From Planctomycetota bacterium (GTDB lineage Bacteria > Planctomycetota > JAPUJT01), in contig JAPUJT010000041.1 of the NCBI GenBank assembly GCA_027296055.1, positions 1 through 35,723 on the forward strand: a stretch of 35,723 nt of DNA, given 5' to 3'. A model generated the notes under the pieces. It had not been told where the DNA came from and made no database searches. It saw only the letters and a program-made list of their open reading frames with translations. Made by a program: the position numbers and the translations under genes. Below are positions 9,611 to 18,005 of the stretch, piece after piece (position 1 is the first letter of the stretch; every line of letters begins with the position of its first letter).

Positions 9611-10291
9611 TTGAATCCCAAGGAAAATGCGGCCAGAAAGGCCTTGGAGCTGATCCAGAGCGGGATGATCCTGGGGCTCGGAACCGGGTCGACCGCGGAA
9701 CGGTTCGTACGCGCCCTGGCCGAGGAAGTGGCGAAGGGCCTCACAGTGGTCGGGATTCCAAGCTCGAAGGAAACGGAGGAGCTGGCAATCTCGCTCGGGA
9801 TTCCCCTCTCGACGCTCGAGGAGCACGGGAAGGTCGACCTGACCGTTGACGGAGCGGATGAGGTGGATCCGAGCTTCAATCTGATCAAGGGACTCGGAGG
9901 AGCATTGGTGCGGGAAAAGATACTTGCCTCCGTATCGCGAGGGATGGCCGTGATCGTGGACTCGTCCAAGCTGACGGATCGGCTTGGCAGCCGCTCCCCG
10001 GTCCCGGTCGAAGTGATCCCCTACGGAGTGGCACCTTGCCGGCGGAAGCTGGAGGAAATGGGGGCGAGTGTCGCACTCCGCCTCGCCGGGAGCGCCCCGT
10101 TCGTGACGGACAACGGAAACCAGGTCCTCGATGCACGTTTCAAACAGATCCCGGACCCCGCGGGGCTGGAGAGCCAGATCAATGACATTCCGGGAGTGGT
10201 GGGGAACGGTTTGTTCATAGGCATGGCGGACACCGTGATCGTGGGGACCGAGGAGGGAGCCACCGTGAAGAGGAAGGGAGATCGTGGCTGA
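9611..10291 (+). CDS. rpiA: Ribose-5-phosphate isomerase A
   Basis: Interconverts ribose-5-phosphate and ribulose-5-phosphate in the pentose phosphate pathway. Signatures are GLGTGST (22-28, phosphate loop), DGADEVDP (80-87, catalytic Asp) and KGLGGALVREK (93-103, catalytic Glu/Lys area). GTG at 9599 is in frame, but GGAGG at 9601-9605 is positioned 5 nt before TTG 9611, so TTG is preferred and gives 226 aa, the usual length. Its stop overlaps the start of the following reductase gene, so the two are probably cotranscribed. Confidence 0.95.
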   Translation: MNPKENAARKALELIQSGMILGLGTGSTAERFVRALAEEVAKGLTVVGIPSSKETEELAISLGIPLSTLEEHGKVDLTVDGADEVDPSFNLIKGLGGALVREKILASVSRGMAVIVDSSKLTDRLGSRSPVPVEVIPYGVAPCRRKLEEMGASVALRLAGSAPFVTDNGNQVLDARFKQIPDPAGLESQINDIPGVVGNGLFIGMADTVIVGTEEGATVKRKGDRG

Positions 10292-11042
10292 TCCCGAGTT
10301 CATCAACGCGACACTGAAGGAACGTAGAGATTCAGCGAAAGATCTCGGCGTCTTCGTCTTCGAGCCGGAGCAAGAGCTTTCCTGGGTGTCCGGCCAGTAC
10401 TGCACCCTCGGGATCATGGAGGAGGAGAAGAGAATCGAGAGGCCCTACTCCCTCGCCTCGGCCTCCTTCGAGAAGAGGCTGGAGCTGTTCGTCGAGCTGG
10501 TTCTCGATGGAGGCTTGAGCCCGCTCCTCTGGAAGCTGAAGATCGGAGATACCGTCACGGTCCGACCGAAGATCCGCGGCAAGTTCACCCTGGACATCGA
10601 GAGCGATCGAAAGACGCACTTCATGGTCTCGACCGTCACCGGCGCCGCCCCCTACGTCAGCATGATCCGGCATCACCAGGAGCATCACGACGAGCTGAAG
10701 TCCGCCGGACATCGATTCTTCATGATTCACGGTGGGAGCCATTCCCATGAGCTGACCTACGTGGATGAATTGAACAAGATCCAGGCAGATGCGGACTGGC
10801 TCACTTATATCCCCACGGTCAGCCGGCCCCAGGAAGACCCCGACTGGAAAGGCGAGACGGGTCGAGTGGAAGACGTGATCCGCAAGTACTTCGATCAGCT
10901 CGATTGCCCGGCCTCCGATGTCACCGCCTACCTGTGCGGCCACCCGGGCATGATCGAAACGGCTCGGCGTATCCTGGCGAGGGCCGGAATGCAGAAGGAG
11001 CAGATCCTGGAGGAGCAGTACTTGCCCGCCGCCACGTCCTGA
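10284..11042 (+). CDS. fpr: Ferredoxin/flavodoxin-NADP(+) reductase
   Basis: FAD-dependent reductase that moves electrons between NADPH and ferredoxin or flavodoxin. In 252 aa it has the FAD motif RPYSLAS (53-59), the nucleotide-binding TGAAPYVSM (119-127), an SRP/GRV pair around 190-205, and CGHPGMIE near 217-224. All of these are typical of bacterial Fpr. The GTG start at 10284 overlaps the rpiA stop by eight bases, with AAGGGAG just before it. A ferredoxin-coupled role fits the nearby korAB, whose product reduces ferredoxin, but the genes are not in one operon. The C-terminal residues are less typical, so exact partner choice is unknown. Confidence 0.88.
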   Translation: MADPEFINATLKERRDSAKDLGVFVFEPEQELSWVSGQYCTLGIMEEEKRIERPYSLASASFEKRLELFVELVLDGGLSPLLWKLKIGDTVTVRPKIRGKFTLDIESDRKTHFMVSTVTGAAPYVSMIRHHQEHHDELKSAGHRFFMIHGGSHSHELTYVDELNKIQADADWLTYIPTVSRPQEDPDWKGETGRVEDVIRKYFDQLDCPASDVTAYLCGHPGMIETARRILARAGMQKEQILEEQYLPAATS

Positions 11043-11059
11043 TTTCGAGGTGCATACCG

Positions 11060-12391
11060 ATGTCGCTCTCAAAGTCGCTCCTGCTGACCATGACGTTGCT
11101 CTTGTTGTCCGCCGGCTGGGCGTCTCCTCAGGATGGAGAGCCCGACGCCGCCGTAGCCACGGCCTACCGGCTGATCGACGCGATGGCCGCCGGGAAGTTC
11201 GACGAGGCCGTCGCCGACTTCGATGAAACGATGCGAAAGCTGATGCCGGCCGAAAAGCTCGAGGCGACCTGGGGAGTCATCGTCGAGAAGGTGGGAGCCT
11301 TCAAGGGCCGCGGGACGGCTCGCAAGGAGCCGGTCGGGGCCCTCGAAGCGGTCTTCGTTCCCTGCCGATTCGAGAAGTTCCCTCTGGATGCCAAGGTCGT
11401 CGTCTCGCCCTCCGGCGAGATCACCGGCCTCTGGTTCAACCCCGCCCAACCGCCAGTCGTCTACACTCCTCCCGACTACGTCAACTCCGATTCCTTCGAA
11501 GAGGTGGAGGTCATGGTGGGGGAGGCAGATTGGCTCCTTCCCGGCACCCTCACCGTTCCGGAGGGAGACGGCCCCTTCCCGGGAATCGTTCTCGTCCATG
11601 GCTCTGGTCCCAATGATCGGGATGAAACCATCGGGCCGAACAAACCCTTCAGAGATCTGGCGGAGGGGCTGTCCTCCCGGGGGATCGCAGTCCTTCGCTA
11701 CGAGAAGCGGACGCGAGAACACGCCTTGCGCATGCTCAGCTCCGGGGCGTCTCTCACGGTGAAGGAGGAGACGATCGACGACGCCCGCGCCGGTGTGGGA
11801 CTCCTCGCCAGGACCGACAAGGTGGACCCGAAGAGGGTGTACGTCCTGGGTCACAGCCTCGGGGCGATGCTGGCCCCGCGGATCGCAAATGAAGCCGTGG
11901 CGGGGCTGATCCTCATGGCGGGTCCCACGCGTCCCCTCGTAGAGCTTCTTCTGGATCAGTTCGAGTACATTTCCGGCCTCGATGGCATCGTGACGGAGGC
12001 GGAGCGAAAGAACATCGAGATGGTTCGCGAGGCGATCGAGCAGATCGAGAAGCTGGACCCGTCGAAGGATGCCCCCAAGGAGATCTTGGGAGTCCCGCCG
12101 CTCTACTGGCTGGATCTTAGAGACTACAAGCCCGCGGAGACCGCCAGAGGCGTCGAAACACCGATGCTGATCCTTCAGGGGGAGCGAGACTACCAGGTGA
12201 AAACGGTCGATTTCGATGGCTGGAAGAAGGCGCTAGGCGAGCGAAAGGACGTGACGTTCAAATCCTACCCGTCCCTCAATCACCTCTTTATCCCGGGGAT
12301 CGGAAAGAGCACACCCGCTGAGTACACAAAGAGCGGTCATGTCTTTCTGGAAGTGATCGACGATATCGCCGAGTGGATCACCGGTCAGTAG
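11060..12391 (+). CDS. Exported alpha/beta hydrolase with N-terminal DUF3887-like domain
   Basis: A 443-aa exported hydrolase. ATG 11060 is preferred, with GAGG 9 nt upstream, because a Sec signal peptide starts there (hydrophobic 6-18, AxA-like site near 21-24). Residues about 28-128 look like the small helical/sheet DUF3887 domain often found before such hydrolases. The alpha/beta fold follows. HGSGPNDRD at 180-188 supplies the oxyanion region, GHSLG at 264-268 has the nucleophile Ser266, and Asp377 (GERDYQV) and His408 (LNHLF) are the likely remaining triad. The substrate is unknown; an esterase or peptidase of the dienelactone-hydrolase/S9-like group is likely. It is convergent with korB, with 19 nt between the stops. 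Confidence 0.88.
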   Translation: MSLSKSLLLTMTLLLLSAGWASPQDGEPDAAVATAYRLIDAMAAGKFDEAVADFDETMRKLMPAEKLEATWGVIVEKVGAFKGRGTARKEPVGALEAVFVPCRFEKFPLDAKVVVSPSGEITGLWFNPAQPPVVYTPPDYVNSDSFEEVEVMVGEADWLLPGTLTVPEGDGPFPGIVLVHGSGPNDRDETIGPNKPFRDLAEGLSSRGIAVLRYEKRTREHALRMLSSGASLTVKEETIDDARAGVGLLARTDKVDPKRVYVLGHSLGAMLAPRIANEAVAGLILMAGPTRPLVELLLDQFEYISGLDGIVTEAERKNIEMVREAIEQIEKLDPSKDAPKEILGVPPLYWLDLRDYKPAETARGVETPMLILQGERDYQVKTVDFDGWKKALGERKDVTFKSYPSLNHLFIPGIGKSTPAEYTKSGHVFLEVIDDIAEWITGQ

Positions 12392-12410
12392 AGATGTGTT
12401 TCGATCTCGG

Positions 12411-13298
12411 CTAGAGGTATTCGCCGAGTAGCTCGCGCCCCTGCTCGTTCGTCATCCCCACCTTCTGCTTCACGAGGGCCTCCCCCTGGAGGGCGAGGTC
12501 TCTGTCCTCGTAGGTCGGCTTGTCGACCTGATAAAAGATGCCCAGAGGGATGCGGTCGCCGAACTCGAACCCCTTAGCCATGGCGCCGTCGAAGCTCGTC
12601 TTGTCGTGCCCGTCCTTGTCCATGTGGTAGACACGCTCGCGGAACCAGGGGTAGGTGTTCACCTTGTTGTAGGTGACACAGGGGCTGAAGACGTCCACGA
12701 GGGAGAAGCCCTTGTGCTTGATCGCCTTCGCTATCGTGTCGGTCATCTGCTTCGGCGCACCGGAGTAAGCGCGGGAGATAAACGTGGCCCCGCAGACGAG
12801 GCCGAGGGTGATCGGATTGATCGGTTCCTCGATGTTTCCGGCCGGGGTGGACTTCGACTTCATTTCCATCGCAGAGGTCGGCGAGCACTGTCCCGTCGTC
12901 AGGCCATAGATCTGATTGTCCATGACAATGTAGGTCAGGTTCAGATTCCGACGCATCGCGTGGACGAAATGGCCCATCCCGATGCCGTACCCGTCTCCGT
13001 CGCCGCCCGTGATCACCACGTGGAGATCCTTGTTGGCCAGGCAGATCCCCGTCGCCACCGGGACGGCGCGGCCGTGGATGCTGTGGACAGCGTATGAATT
13101 GAAGAATCCCGGGAGGTTGGAAGAGCATCCGATGCCGGAGACGATCACGATGTCCTTCTGCTGGATCTGCAGCTCTGCCGCGGCTTGCCCCAAGGACTTC
13201 AAGACCCCGAAGTCTCCGCACCCCGGACACCAGTCCGGCTCGATGTGGCCCTTGTAGTCCTCCAGCGTCAGAACGGCGGTGGCTTCTGCCTGCGTCAT
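12411..13298 (-). CDS. korB: 2-oxoglutarate:ferredoxin oxidoreductase, beta subunit
   Basis: Carries the thiamine pyrophosphate site of the enzyme that converts 2-oxoglutarate, CoA and oxidised ferredoxin to succinyl-CoA. In 295 aa, WCPGCGDFGVLKSL at 23-36 and Cys58 (GIGCSSN) give the cluster ligands. GGDGDGYGIGMGH at 98-110 with the Asn at 128 is the TPP/Mg motif. The open frame extends 97 codons further upstream, but that stretch is antisense-like overlap with korA. The ATG at 13298 overlaps the korA stop (ATGA), so translation is coupled. Other 2-oxoacids cannot be excluded, but the sequence pattern is closest to KorB. No separate ferredoxin-like delta subunit gene is seen. Confidence 0.92.
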   Translation of the reverse strand: MTQAEATAVLTLEDYKGHIEPDWCPGCGDFGVLKSLGQAAAELQIQQKDIVIVSGIGCSSNLPGFFNSYAVHSIHGRAVPVATGICLANKDLHVVITGGDGDGYGIGMGHFVHAMRRNLNLTYIVMDNQIYGLTTGQCSPTSAMEMKSKSTPAGNIEEPINPITLGLVCGATFISRAYSGAPKQMTDTIAKAIKHKGFSLVDVFSPCVTYNKVNTYPWFRERVYHMDKDGHDKTSFDGAMAKGFEFGDRIPLGIFYQVDKPTYEDRDLALQGEALVKQKVGMTNEQGRELLGEYL

Positions 13299-15040
13299 GA
13301 AAGGATCTCCTTGATGTGCTCGACGATGAAGAGCGGTTCGATCGGCTCCCCATCGTACTTCCGGATGTGGGCATCCACCGAGATGCCCGTCTCGGCCCGG
13401 AGGTGCCGCTCGAACTGGCCGCTGAAGTTGGTCTCGATCATCACGGTCTTCTTGCAGTTCGAGAGGATCTGGCTCACTTCTTCCGTGTGGAAGGGGTGGA
13501 TGTATTTGATCTGGAGATGGTTCGTCTTGATTCCTTCCTTCTCCAGCAGCTCCATCGCCTCGCGGATCAAGCCCAGGCTCGATCCCCACCCGATCAAGGT
13601 CAGGGGCGCGTCGGCGGGCCCGTGAAGGGTGGGGGCCGGGAGGTCTTTCAGCGCCCTTCGGATCTTCCGCTCCCGCTTGTCCATCATCCGGATCCGGGTC
13701 GCAGGATCGGTGTTCACATCGCTGATGAGATCCCCCCGCTCGTTGTGCTCGTCCGTTCCGGCCACGTGCAGCGTGCCGGGGTTGCCGGGCAGGGCTCGAG
13801 GGGAGACCCCCGTGTCGGTCTGGGCGTATCGCTCGTAGCCGTTGCCATTGGTCGGGGCGCCGTTCACGAGGAGACCGCGGTCGATCTCCGGCTCGAAGTT
13901 GAAGTCTTCTATGTCCACCGTCTCATCGTGCTCGGACAGATACAGGTCCGACAGCACGATCACGGGGCACTGGTACCGATCGGCCAGATTGAACGCCTCC
14001 GGGGCCGAATCGAACATGTCCATCACGCTCGTCGGCGCCAGGATGATTCTCGGGTAGTCCCCCTGGGAGGCCCCGTAGACCTGATTGAGATCCCCCTGCT
14101 CCGTCTTGGTGGGGAGTCCGGTGGAGGGCCCGCCTCTCTGGACCTCGACGAAGACGCAGGGAGCCTCGATCATCCCCGCCATCCCGATCGCCTCGGTCAT
14201 CAGGGCGAACCCGCCGCCCGAGGTGGCGCACATCGCCCGGACGCCGGCATAGCCTGCGCCGATCGTCATGTTGGCGACGGCCAGCTCGTCCTCGGCTTGC
14301 TTGACGGCGATCCCGAGCTTGTCCGCATGGCCGGCCATCCAGTGAAGGACGCTGCTCGCCGGCGTCATCGGGTAGGCCGCATAGAATTTGCAACCCGCCG
14401 CCGCCGCCCCCATCGCGATCGCCTCGTTGCCCGTGATCACCGGGCGAGACTTCCGGCTGAACTCCCACTTGACGCCGAGCGGACTCGCCTTCCCCTGGAC
14501 GAACTCGTACCCGGCGCGCAGGAGCTCCTGGTTGGTCGAGATCACCTTCTCTCCCTTGTGAGAGAAGATGTCGGCGACCACCTTGACCGCCACATCCAGC
14601 TCGAGCCCGAGCAGGTGCACGGCCGCCCCGAGGGCCACGGTGTTCTGCATCAGCGGCTTCCCGCCGAACGGGGCGCTGATCTCCTTGACGGGGATCCCGA
14701 TGGCGTCCACGTCTTTCTTCATCTCGAGGCCTTCGATGTTGAAGCGGTCGCTGTTGTAGAGGATGTAACCGCCTTCATTGACCTCTGCGTTATGCTTGTT
14801 CAGCGCGTCCTGGTTGAGGGCGATGGACATCGTCAGGTGATCCCCGTGATTCTGGATCTTCTTCTCGGCCGCCCTCATCCGGAGCCAGATGTGACCTCCC
14901 CGGATCACGGACTGGTAGCTGTTGTAGGCGCAGATCTGCATGCCCAGCCGGGCGCAGGTCCTGGCCAGGATGTTTTCGGTCGAGGCGATCCCGTCTCCTG
15001 CCGCTCCTCCGATCCCAACGGTGAACTCATGATCGCTCAT
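13295..15040 (-). CDS. korA: 2-oxoglutarate:ferredoxin oxidoreductase, fused gamma-alpha subunit
   Basis: Partner of KorB. The 581-aa length shows a gamma domain fused to alpha. Residues about 1-190 are the gamma part (GIGGAAGDGIASTENILARTC). From about 207, GNEAIAMGAAAAGCKFYAAYPMTP begins the alpha part, with the EDELAVANMTIGAGYAGVRAMCATSGGG block that contacts the substrate/TPP. Ferredoxin-linked 2-oxoglutarate oxidation is common in anaerobes and in reductive-TCA organisms; together with fumC it marks the TCA cycle here but does not by itself show its direction. GGAGAGG precedes the ATG by about 9 nt. Confidence 0.93.
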   Translation of the reverse strand: MSDHEFTVGIGGAAGDGIASTENILARTCARLGMQICAYNSYQSVIRGGHIWLRMRAAEKKIQNHGDHLTMSIALNQDALNKHNAEVNEGGYILYNSDRFNIEGLEMKKDVDAIGIPVKEISAPFGGKPLMQNTVALGAAVHLLGLELDVAVKVVADIFSHKGEKVISTNQELLRAGYEFVQGKASPLGVKWEFSRKSRPVITGNEAIAMGAAAAGCKFYAAYPMTPASSVLHWMAGHADKLGIAVKQAEDELAVANMTIGAGYAGVRAMCATSGGGFALMTEAIGMAGMIEAPCVFVEVQRGGPSTGLPTKTEQGDLNQVYGASQGDYPRIILAPTSVMDMFDSAPEAFNLADRYQCPVIVLSDLYLSEHDETVDIEDFNFEPEIDRGLLVNGAPTNGNGYERYAQTDTGVSPRALPGNPGTLHVAGTDEHNERGDLISDVNTDPATRIRMMDKRERKIRRALKDLPAPTLHGPADAPLTLIGWGSSLGLIREAMELLEKEGIKTNHLQIKYIHPFHTEEVSQILSNCKKTVMIETNFSGQFERHLRAETGISVDAHIRKYDGEPIEPLFIVEHIKEILS

Positions 15041-15113
15041 TCAGTGGTCCTCTCCCTGTGTACCGTTTCCCTGTGCCGTTTGGGGGGGTGATTGGTGATG
15101 ACAACTGGGCCAA

Positions 15114-15142
15114 ATTCTACACCCAGAACGCTGTAAGATCAA
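15114..15142 (-). promoter_or_regulatory. Predicted korAB promoter
   Basis: On the minus strand, TTGATC (15142-15137) is followed after exactly 17 nt by TAGAAT (15119-15114). This places transcription start roughly 65 nt before the korA ATG. Confidence 0.55.
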
Positions 15143-15212
15143 GAGTTTGCGTCTCTTGGACACACTTCGCGGCTCCAGTCGGTAGGCCCGGGGGGTCGTT
15201 TAGGGGTCGCCC

Positions 15213-15241
15213 TTGGATGGGCTGGGCGATGTTGGTATAAG
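15213..15241 (+). promoter_or_regulatory. Predicted arsM promoter
   Basis: TTGGAT (15213-15218), 17-nt spacer, TATAAG (15236-15241). The -10 matches five of six consensus bases. It drives arsM and the adjacent radical SAM gene, divergently from korAB. Confidence 0.55.
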
Positions 15242-15248
15242 ACGAGCG

Positions 15249-15270
15249 GTCGCCGTGATGCGTGGGCGAC
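15249..15270 (+). promoter_or_regulatory. Inverted repeat in the arsM leader
   Basis: GTCGCC (15249-15254) and GGCGAC (15265-15270) flank a 10-nt spacer, lying between the predicted -10 and the GGAGGAG ribosome site of arsM. It could be an operator or an mRNA hairpin limiting initiation. No regulator gene is present. Confidence 0.35.
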
Positions 15271-15283
15271 GTGGAGGAGAACA

Positions 15284-16321
15284 ATGACGCCGGATCTGCA
15301 AGAGATACGTGAATCGCTCCGAAGGTATTACGGGCAGAAGCTGAAGACGGCATCGGACCTGGCCGTGGCGGCCTGCTGCACGGATGAGACTGCGCGGAGA
15401 TTCGGGGACGTCCTCCGGCTCATCCCGGAGGAGGTGAAGAAGAAGCAGTACGGATGTGGATCACCGATCCCGATGGACGATCTCAAGGGGTTGGAGGTCG
15501 TCGACTTCGGATGCGGGGCCGGAACGGACGCCTTCGTCGCCTCGAAGCTGGTCGGGGAGACGGGCCGGGTGACAGGCCTCGACATGACCGACGAGCAACT
15601 CGATGTGGGCAGGCGCGCGACGCCCTCCGTGATGAAGAGGTTCGGGCTTGCAGCGCCCAACGTGGAGTTCCGGAAGGACTACATCGAGGTCGCCGACACG
15701 GTCCCCGACGGGAGTGTGGATCTCGTCATCTCCAACTGCGTCATCAACCTCTCACCCAGGAAGGATCTCGTCTTCGGCACGATCCATCGGATCCTCCGGG
15801 AAGGCGGCGAGCTATACGTCTCCGACATCGTGGCCGATCGACGCCTTCCCGACGACGTCCGATCGCTCGGCGATCCCTACTACAGCGAGTGCCTTACCGG
15901 AGCCGAGTACCAGGGCGACCTGAGAGACATCATGGAGGAGGCCGGCTTCCGGGACGTGCGCATCGTGAGCCGCACCGTGCTCGACGAGAAGGTGGGAAAG
16001 GAGGCGGCGCAGTTCTATTCGCTGACGCTGCGCGGGTTCAAGCTCACCGATCCCGTCCTGGATCGCCGGTGCGAGGATTACGGGCAGTTCGCCACGTACA
16101 CGGGAGGCATGGAGGAATCCCCCGTGTTCTTCGAACTCGATGAGGGCCACACCTTCGAGAGGGATCGACCCGCCCCCGTCTGCCGGAACACCGCATGGAT
16201 GCTCTCACGCACTCGACTTGCCCGGTACTTCCAGGTGACGGAACCGGTCAAGCACTTCGGAATCTTCGACTGCGCCCCCAGGACCGCGTCGGGCGAGATG
16301 CCTCCGACGGGCTGCTGCTAG
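15284..16321 (+). CDS. arsM: Arsenite S-adenosylmethyltransferase
   Basis: Methylates trivalent arsenic with SAM, giving mono-, di- and trimethylated species. The 345-aa protein has the SAM motif DFGCGAGTDA (74-83). The cysteines expected of ArsM are all present in the right contexts: AACCTDE (31/32), YGCGSP (58), SNCVINLSP (152) and SECLTG (203). A C-terminal domain with CEDYGQ follows, and the protein ends PPTGCC, a vicinal cysteine pair that may bind arsenic. GGAGGAG lies 5 nt before the ATG. No arsR, arsB or acr3 is adjacent, so this is not a standard ars operon. The gene two nt downstream is a radical SAM enzyme. A related methyltransferase with another thiophilic substrate is possible. 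Confidence 0.85.
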   Translation: MTPDLQEIRESLRRYYGQKLKTASDLAVAACCTDETARRFGDVLRLIPEEVKKKQYGCGSPIPMDDLKGLEVVDFGCGAGTDAFVASKLVGETGRVTGLDMTDEQLDVGRRATPSVMKRFGLAAPNVEFRKDYIEVADTVPDGSVDLVISNCVINLSPRKDLVFGTIHRILREGGELYVSDIVADRRLPDDVRSLGDPYYSECLTGAEYQGDLRDIMEEAGFRDVRIVSRTVLDEKVGKEAAQFYSLTLRGFKLTDPVLDRRCEDYGQFATYTGGMEESPVFFELDEGHTFERDRPAPVCRNTAWMLSRTRLARYFQVTEPVKHFGIFDCAPRTASGEMPPTGCC

Positions 16322-16323
16322 CT

Positions 16324-17265
16324 ATGGCTATCAAGCTACGGAACGAGGCGGGAGAGCGATGCGCCACCCTCGACTTCCAGCGAGTCGACGGGCGCCCGAA
16401 GCTGAACGACCTCTGGTTCCTCTGGTCCGTGTGCAACCTCGAGTGCACGCATTGCTACGTGGGATCATCCCCTCGGAACCAGACCCTCGAGATGATGGGC
16501 CTGGATGAGATCCACCCCTTCCTGGAGGAGGGGGTGCGGTTCGGGATGGATCACATCTATTACACCGGCGGGGAGCCGTTCGTCCACCGGGAGATCGTTC
16601 CCATCATCGAGGCCTCGCTCGGCTATGCGCCGGTGACGATCCTCACGAATGCCACTCGACCGATCGAACGTCACTGGGATGCCCTCGAGCGAATCCAGAG
16701 GCAGCAGGCGGATCGCCTCACCTTCCGGGTGAGTCTGGACCACTACGACTCGTCGAAGCACGATCTGATCCGAGGTGAAGGGAACTTCGGCAGGACGGTC
16801 TCGAACGCATCCCGGCTGATGGAATTAGGCTATCGGGTGATCATCACGTCCACTCCCGTGGTCTTCGAGGAGAACCCGGTGACCCTGGAGGAGGCGGTCG
16901 ATGCCTACAAGGCGCTGTTTGATAGCCAGCGGGGCCACCGACCGGAGATCAAGGTCCTACCCTCCACGCTCGCCATGGGGGCGGAGATCGAACGGAGGGG
17001 GGGCGCCCCGATCCCCGCCTTCCTGACGGAGCAGGTCTTTCGCAAGGCCAACCCGGCGGCGTTCCAGTGCCACACCGCGAGGGCGGTCCAGAAGATCGGG
17101 GGGCGCATGCGGGTCTACCCCTGCCCGATCATCTACAACGATTCCGATTTCGATCTGGGATCAACACTGGAGGAGTCGTTCGAGCAGATCTACCTGGCCC
17201 ACCCGGCCTGCTATTCCTTCTGCTACCGCGGCGGTTCCTGCACGGACGAGACCAACACCTTTTAG
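16324..17265 (+). CDS. Radical SAM protein paired with arsM
   Basis: The 313-aa protein carries the [4Fe-4S]/SAM motif CNLECTHC (Cys37, 41, 44; CX3CX2C) and YYTGGEP (79-85). The C-terminal third has a group of cysteines (FQCHTA, YPCPI, PACYSFCYRGGSC) that resembles a SPASM-type auxiliary cluster region. ATG 16324 is used because it is two nt after the arsM stop; the longer frame runs inside arsM. The tight pairing suggests action on the same pathway. It does not show the CxxxCxHCHVxAGP pattern I associate with ArsS of arsenosugar synthesis, so I do not call it ArsS. The substrate is unknown. Confidence 0.82.
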   Translation: MAIKLRNEAGERCATLDFQRVDGRPKLNDLWFLWSVCNLECTHCYVGSSPRNQTLEMMGLDEIHPFLEEGVRFGMDHIYYTGGEPFVHREIVPIIEASLGYAPVTILTNATRPIERHWDALERIQRQQADRLTFRVSLDHYDSSKHDLIRGEGNFGRTVSNASRLMELGYRVIITSTPVVFEENPVTLEEAVDAYKALFDSQRGHRPEIKVLPSTLAMGAEIERRGGAPIPAFLTEQVFRKANPAAFQCHTARAVQKIGGRMRVYPCPIIYNDSDFDLGSTLEESFEQIYLAHPACYSFCYRGGSCTDETNTF

Positions 17266-17280
17266 AGTCTGGCGACGGGA

Positions 17281-17835
17281 TCAAACAACGCCGCGAATCT
17301 CCTGGACCCTTCGATCCAGCTGCAGATCTTTCATCAAGCTGGCCACGACGGGCGGGACAAGCTCCTCCCACGGGCCGTACTGATGGATCTTCTTGCGCAC
17401 ATCGGCGCCAGAAATCACCTTGGGGCGATCTTTCCACATCACTTCCACCTTCAGGCGGAGTTTCTCGAAGAGCTGGCGCTTCTTTTCGCCCCACTCGTCA
17501 TAGATCGTCATATAGAAGGTACCGTCCAGGGGGACATAGAATTTCAACAACTGCGGAAAGTTGATCGGGAACGGAACGATGCAGAACGTCTCCGTGCTGA
17601 TCCCCTCCGCCTTGAACGCCCGACAGATCATCAGGAGCCGTTCGTAATACGAGAACGGGTTCGCCTCCGGCCGCGAGCGGATCCGATCCGCCTCGTCCTC
17701 CCGTGTGGATCGAGGGTCGGGGTTCGAGATGCCTATGTAGAGGAAGTCGCAGCGAGACCTCGCCGCCAGCAGATACTCCATGTGGGCGTTATGGAGGGGC
17801 TGGAACCTGCCGTGGATGACGCCGACCTTATCCAT
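17281..17835 (-). CDS. NadM-like nicotinamide-nucleotide adenylyltransferase family protein
   Basis: A 184-aa nucleotidyltransferase of the HIGH superfamily. GRFQPLHNAH at 9-18 is the ATP-binding motif and ISGADVRKKI near 142-151 is the C-terminal ISGxxVR motif. Together they place it with the NadM-type (archaeal-like) NMN adenylyltransferases or close relatives. It would form NAD(+) or a related dinucleotide from a nucleotide and ATP in the cytoplasm. The ATG at 17835 has a purine-rich GAGAGAG upstream. It is convergent with the radical SAM gene (15 nt between stops) and stands alone, so there is no operon hint. Other pyridine or phosphonate nucleotidyltransferase specificities cannot be excluded. 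Confidence 0.8.
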   Translation of the reverse strand: MDKVGVIHGRFQPLHNAHMEYLLAARSRCDFLYIGISNPDPRSTREDEADRIRSRPEANPFSYYERLLMICRAFKAEGISTETFCIVPFPINFPQLLKFYVPLDGTFYMTIYDEWGEKKRQLFEKLRLKVEVMWKDRPKVISGADVRKKIHQYGPWEELVPPVVASLMKDLQLDRRVQEIRGVV

Positions 17836-18005
17836 CGGTGCTCTCTCTCGATGCTGCAGATCGACAACCGGTACCTGGGAGTATGGCCGAGTGGGGTCCG
17901 TCCTGTCAACGAACCCGACGGGGCGAGGTTCGGTACGGACCTTGCATTCTCATTGCTGAGGTCTTAAGAAGAACCGCAGCTGTTTCACACAGGAGAGAAC
18001 AAGCC

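Noticed and set aside
13316..15091. 591-codon plus-strand frame opposite korA
   Set aside because: Shadow of korA; no motif and no ribosome site.
16324..17265. Calling the radical SAM gene arsS
   Set aside because: The cluster-binding motif and C-terminal cysteines do not fit the ArsS pattern I know.
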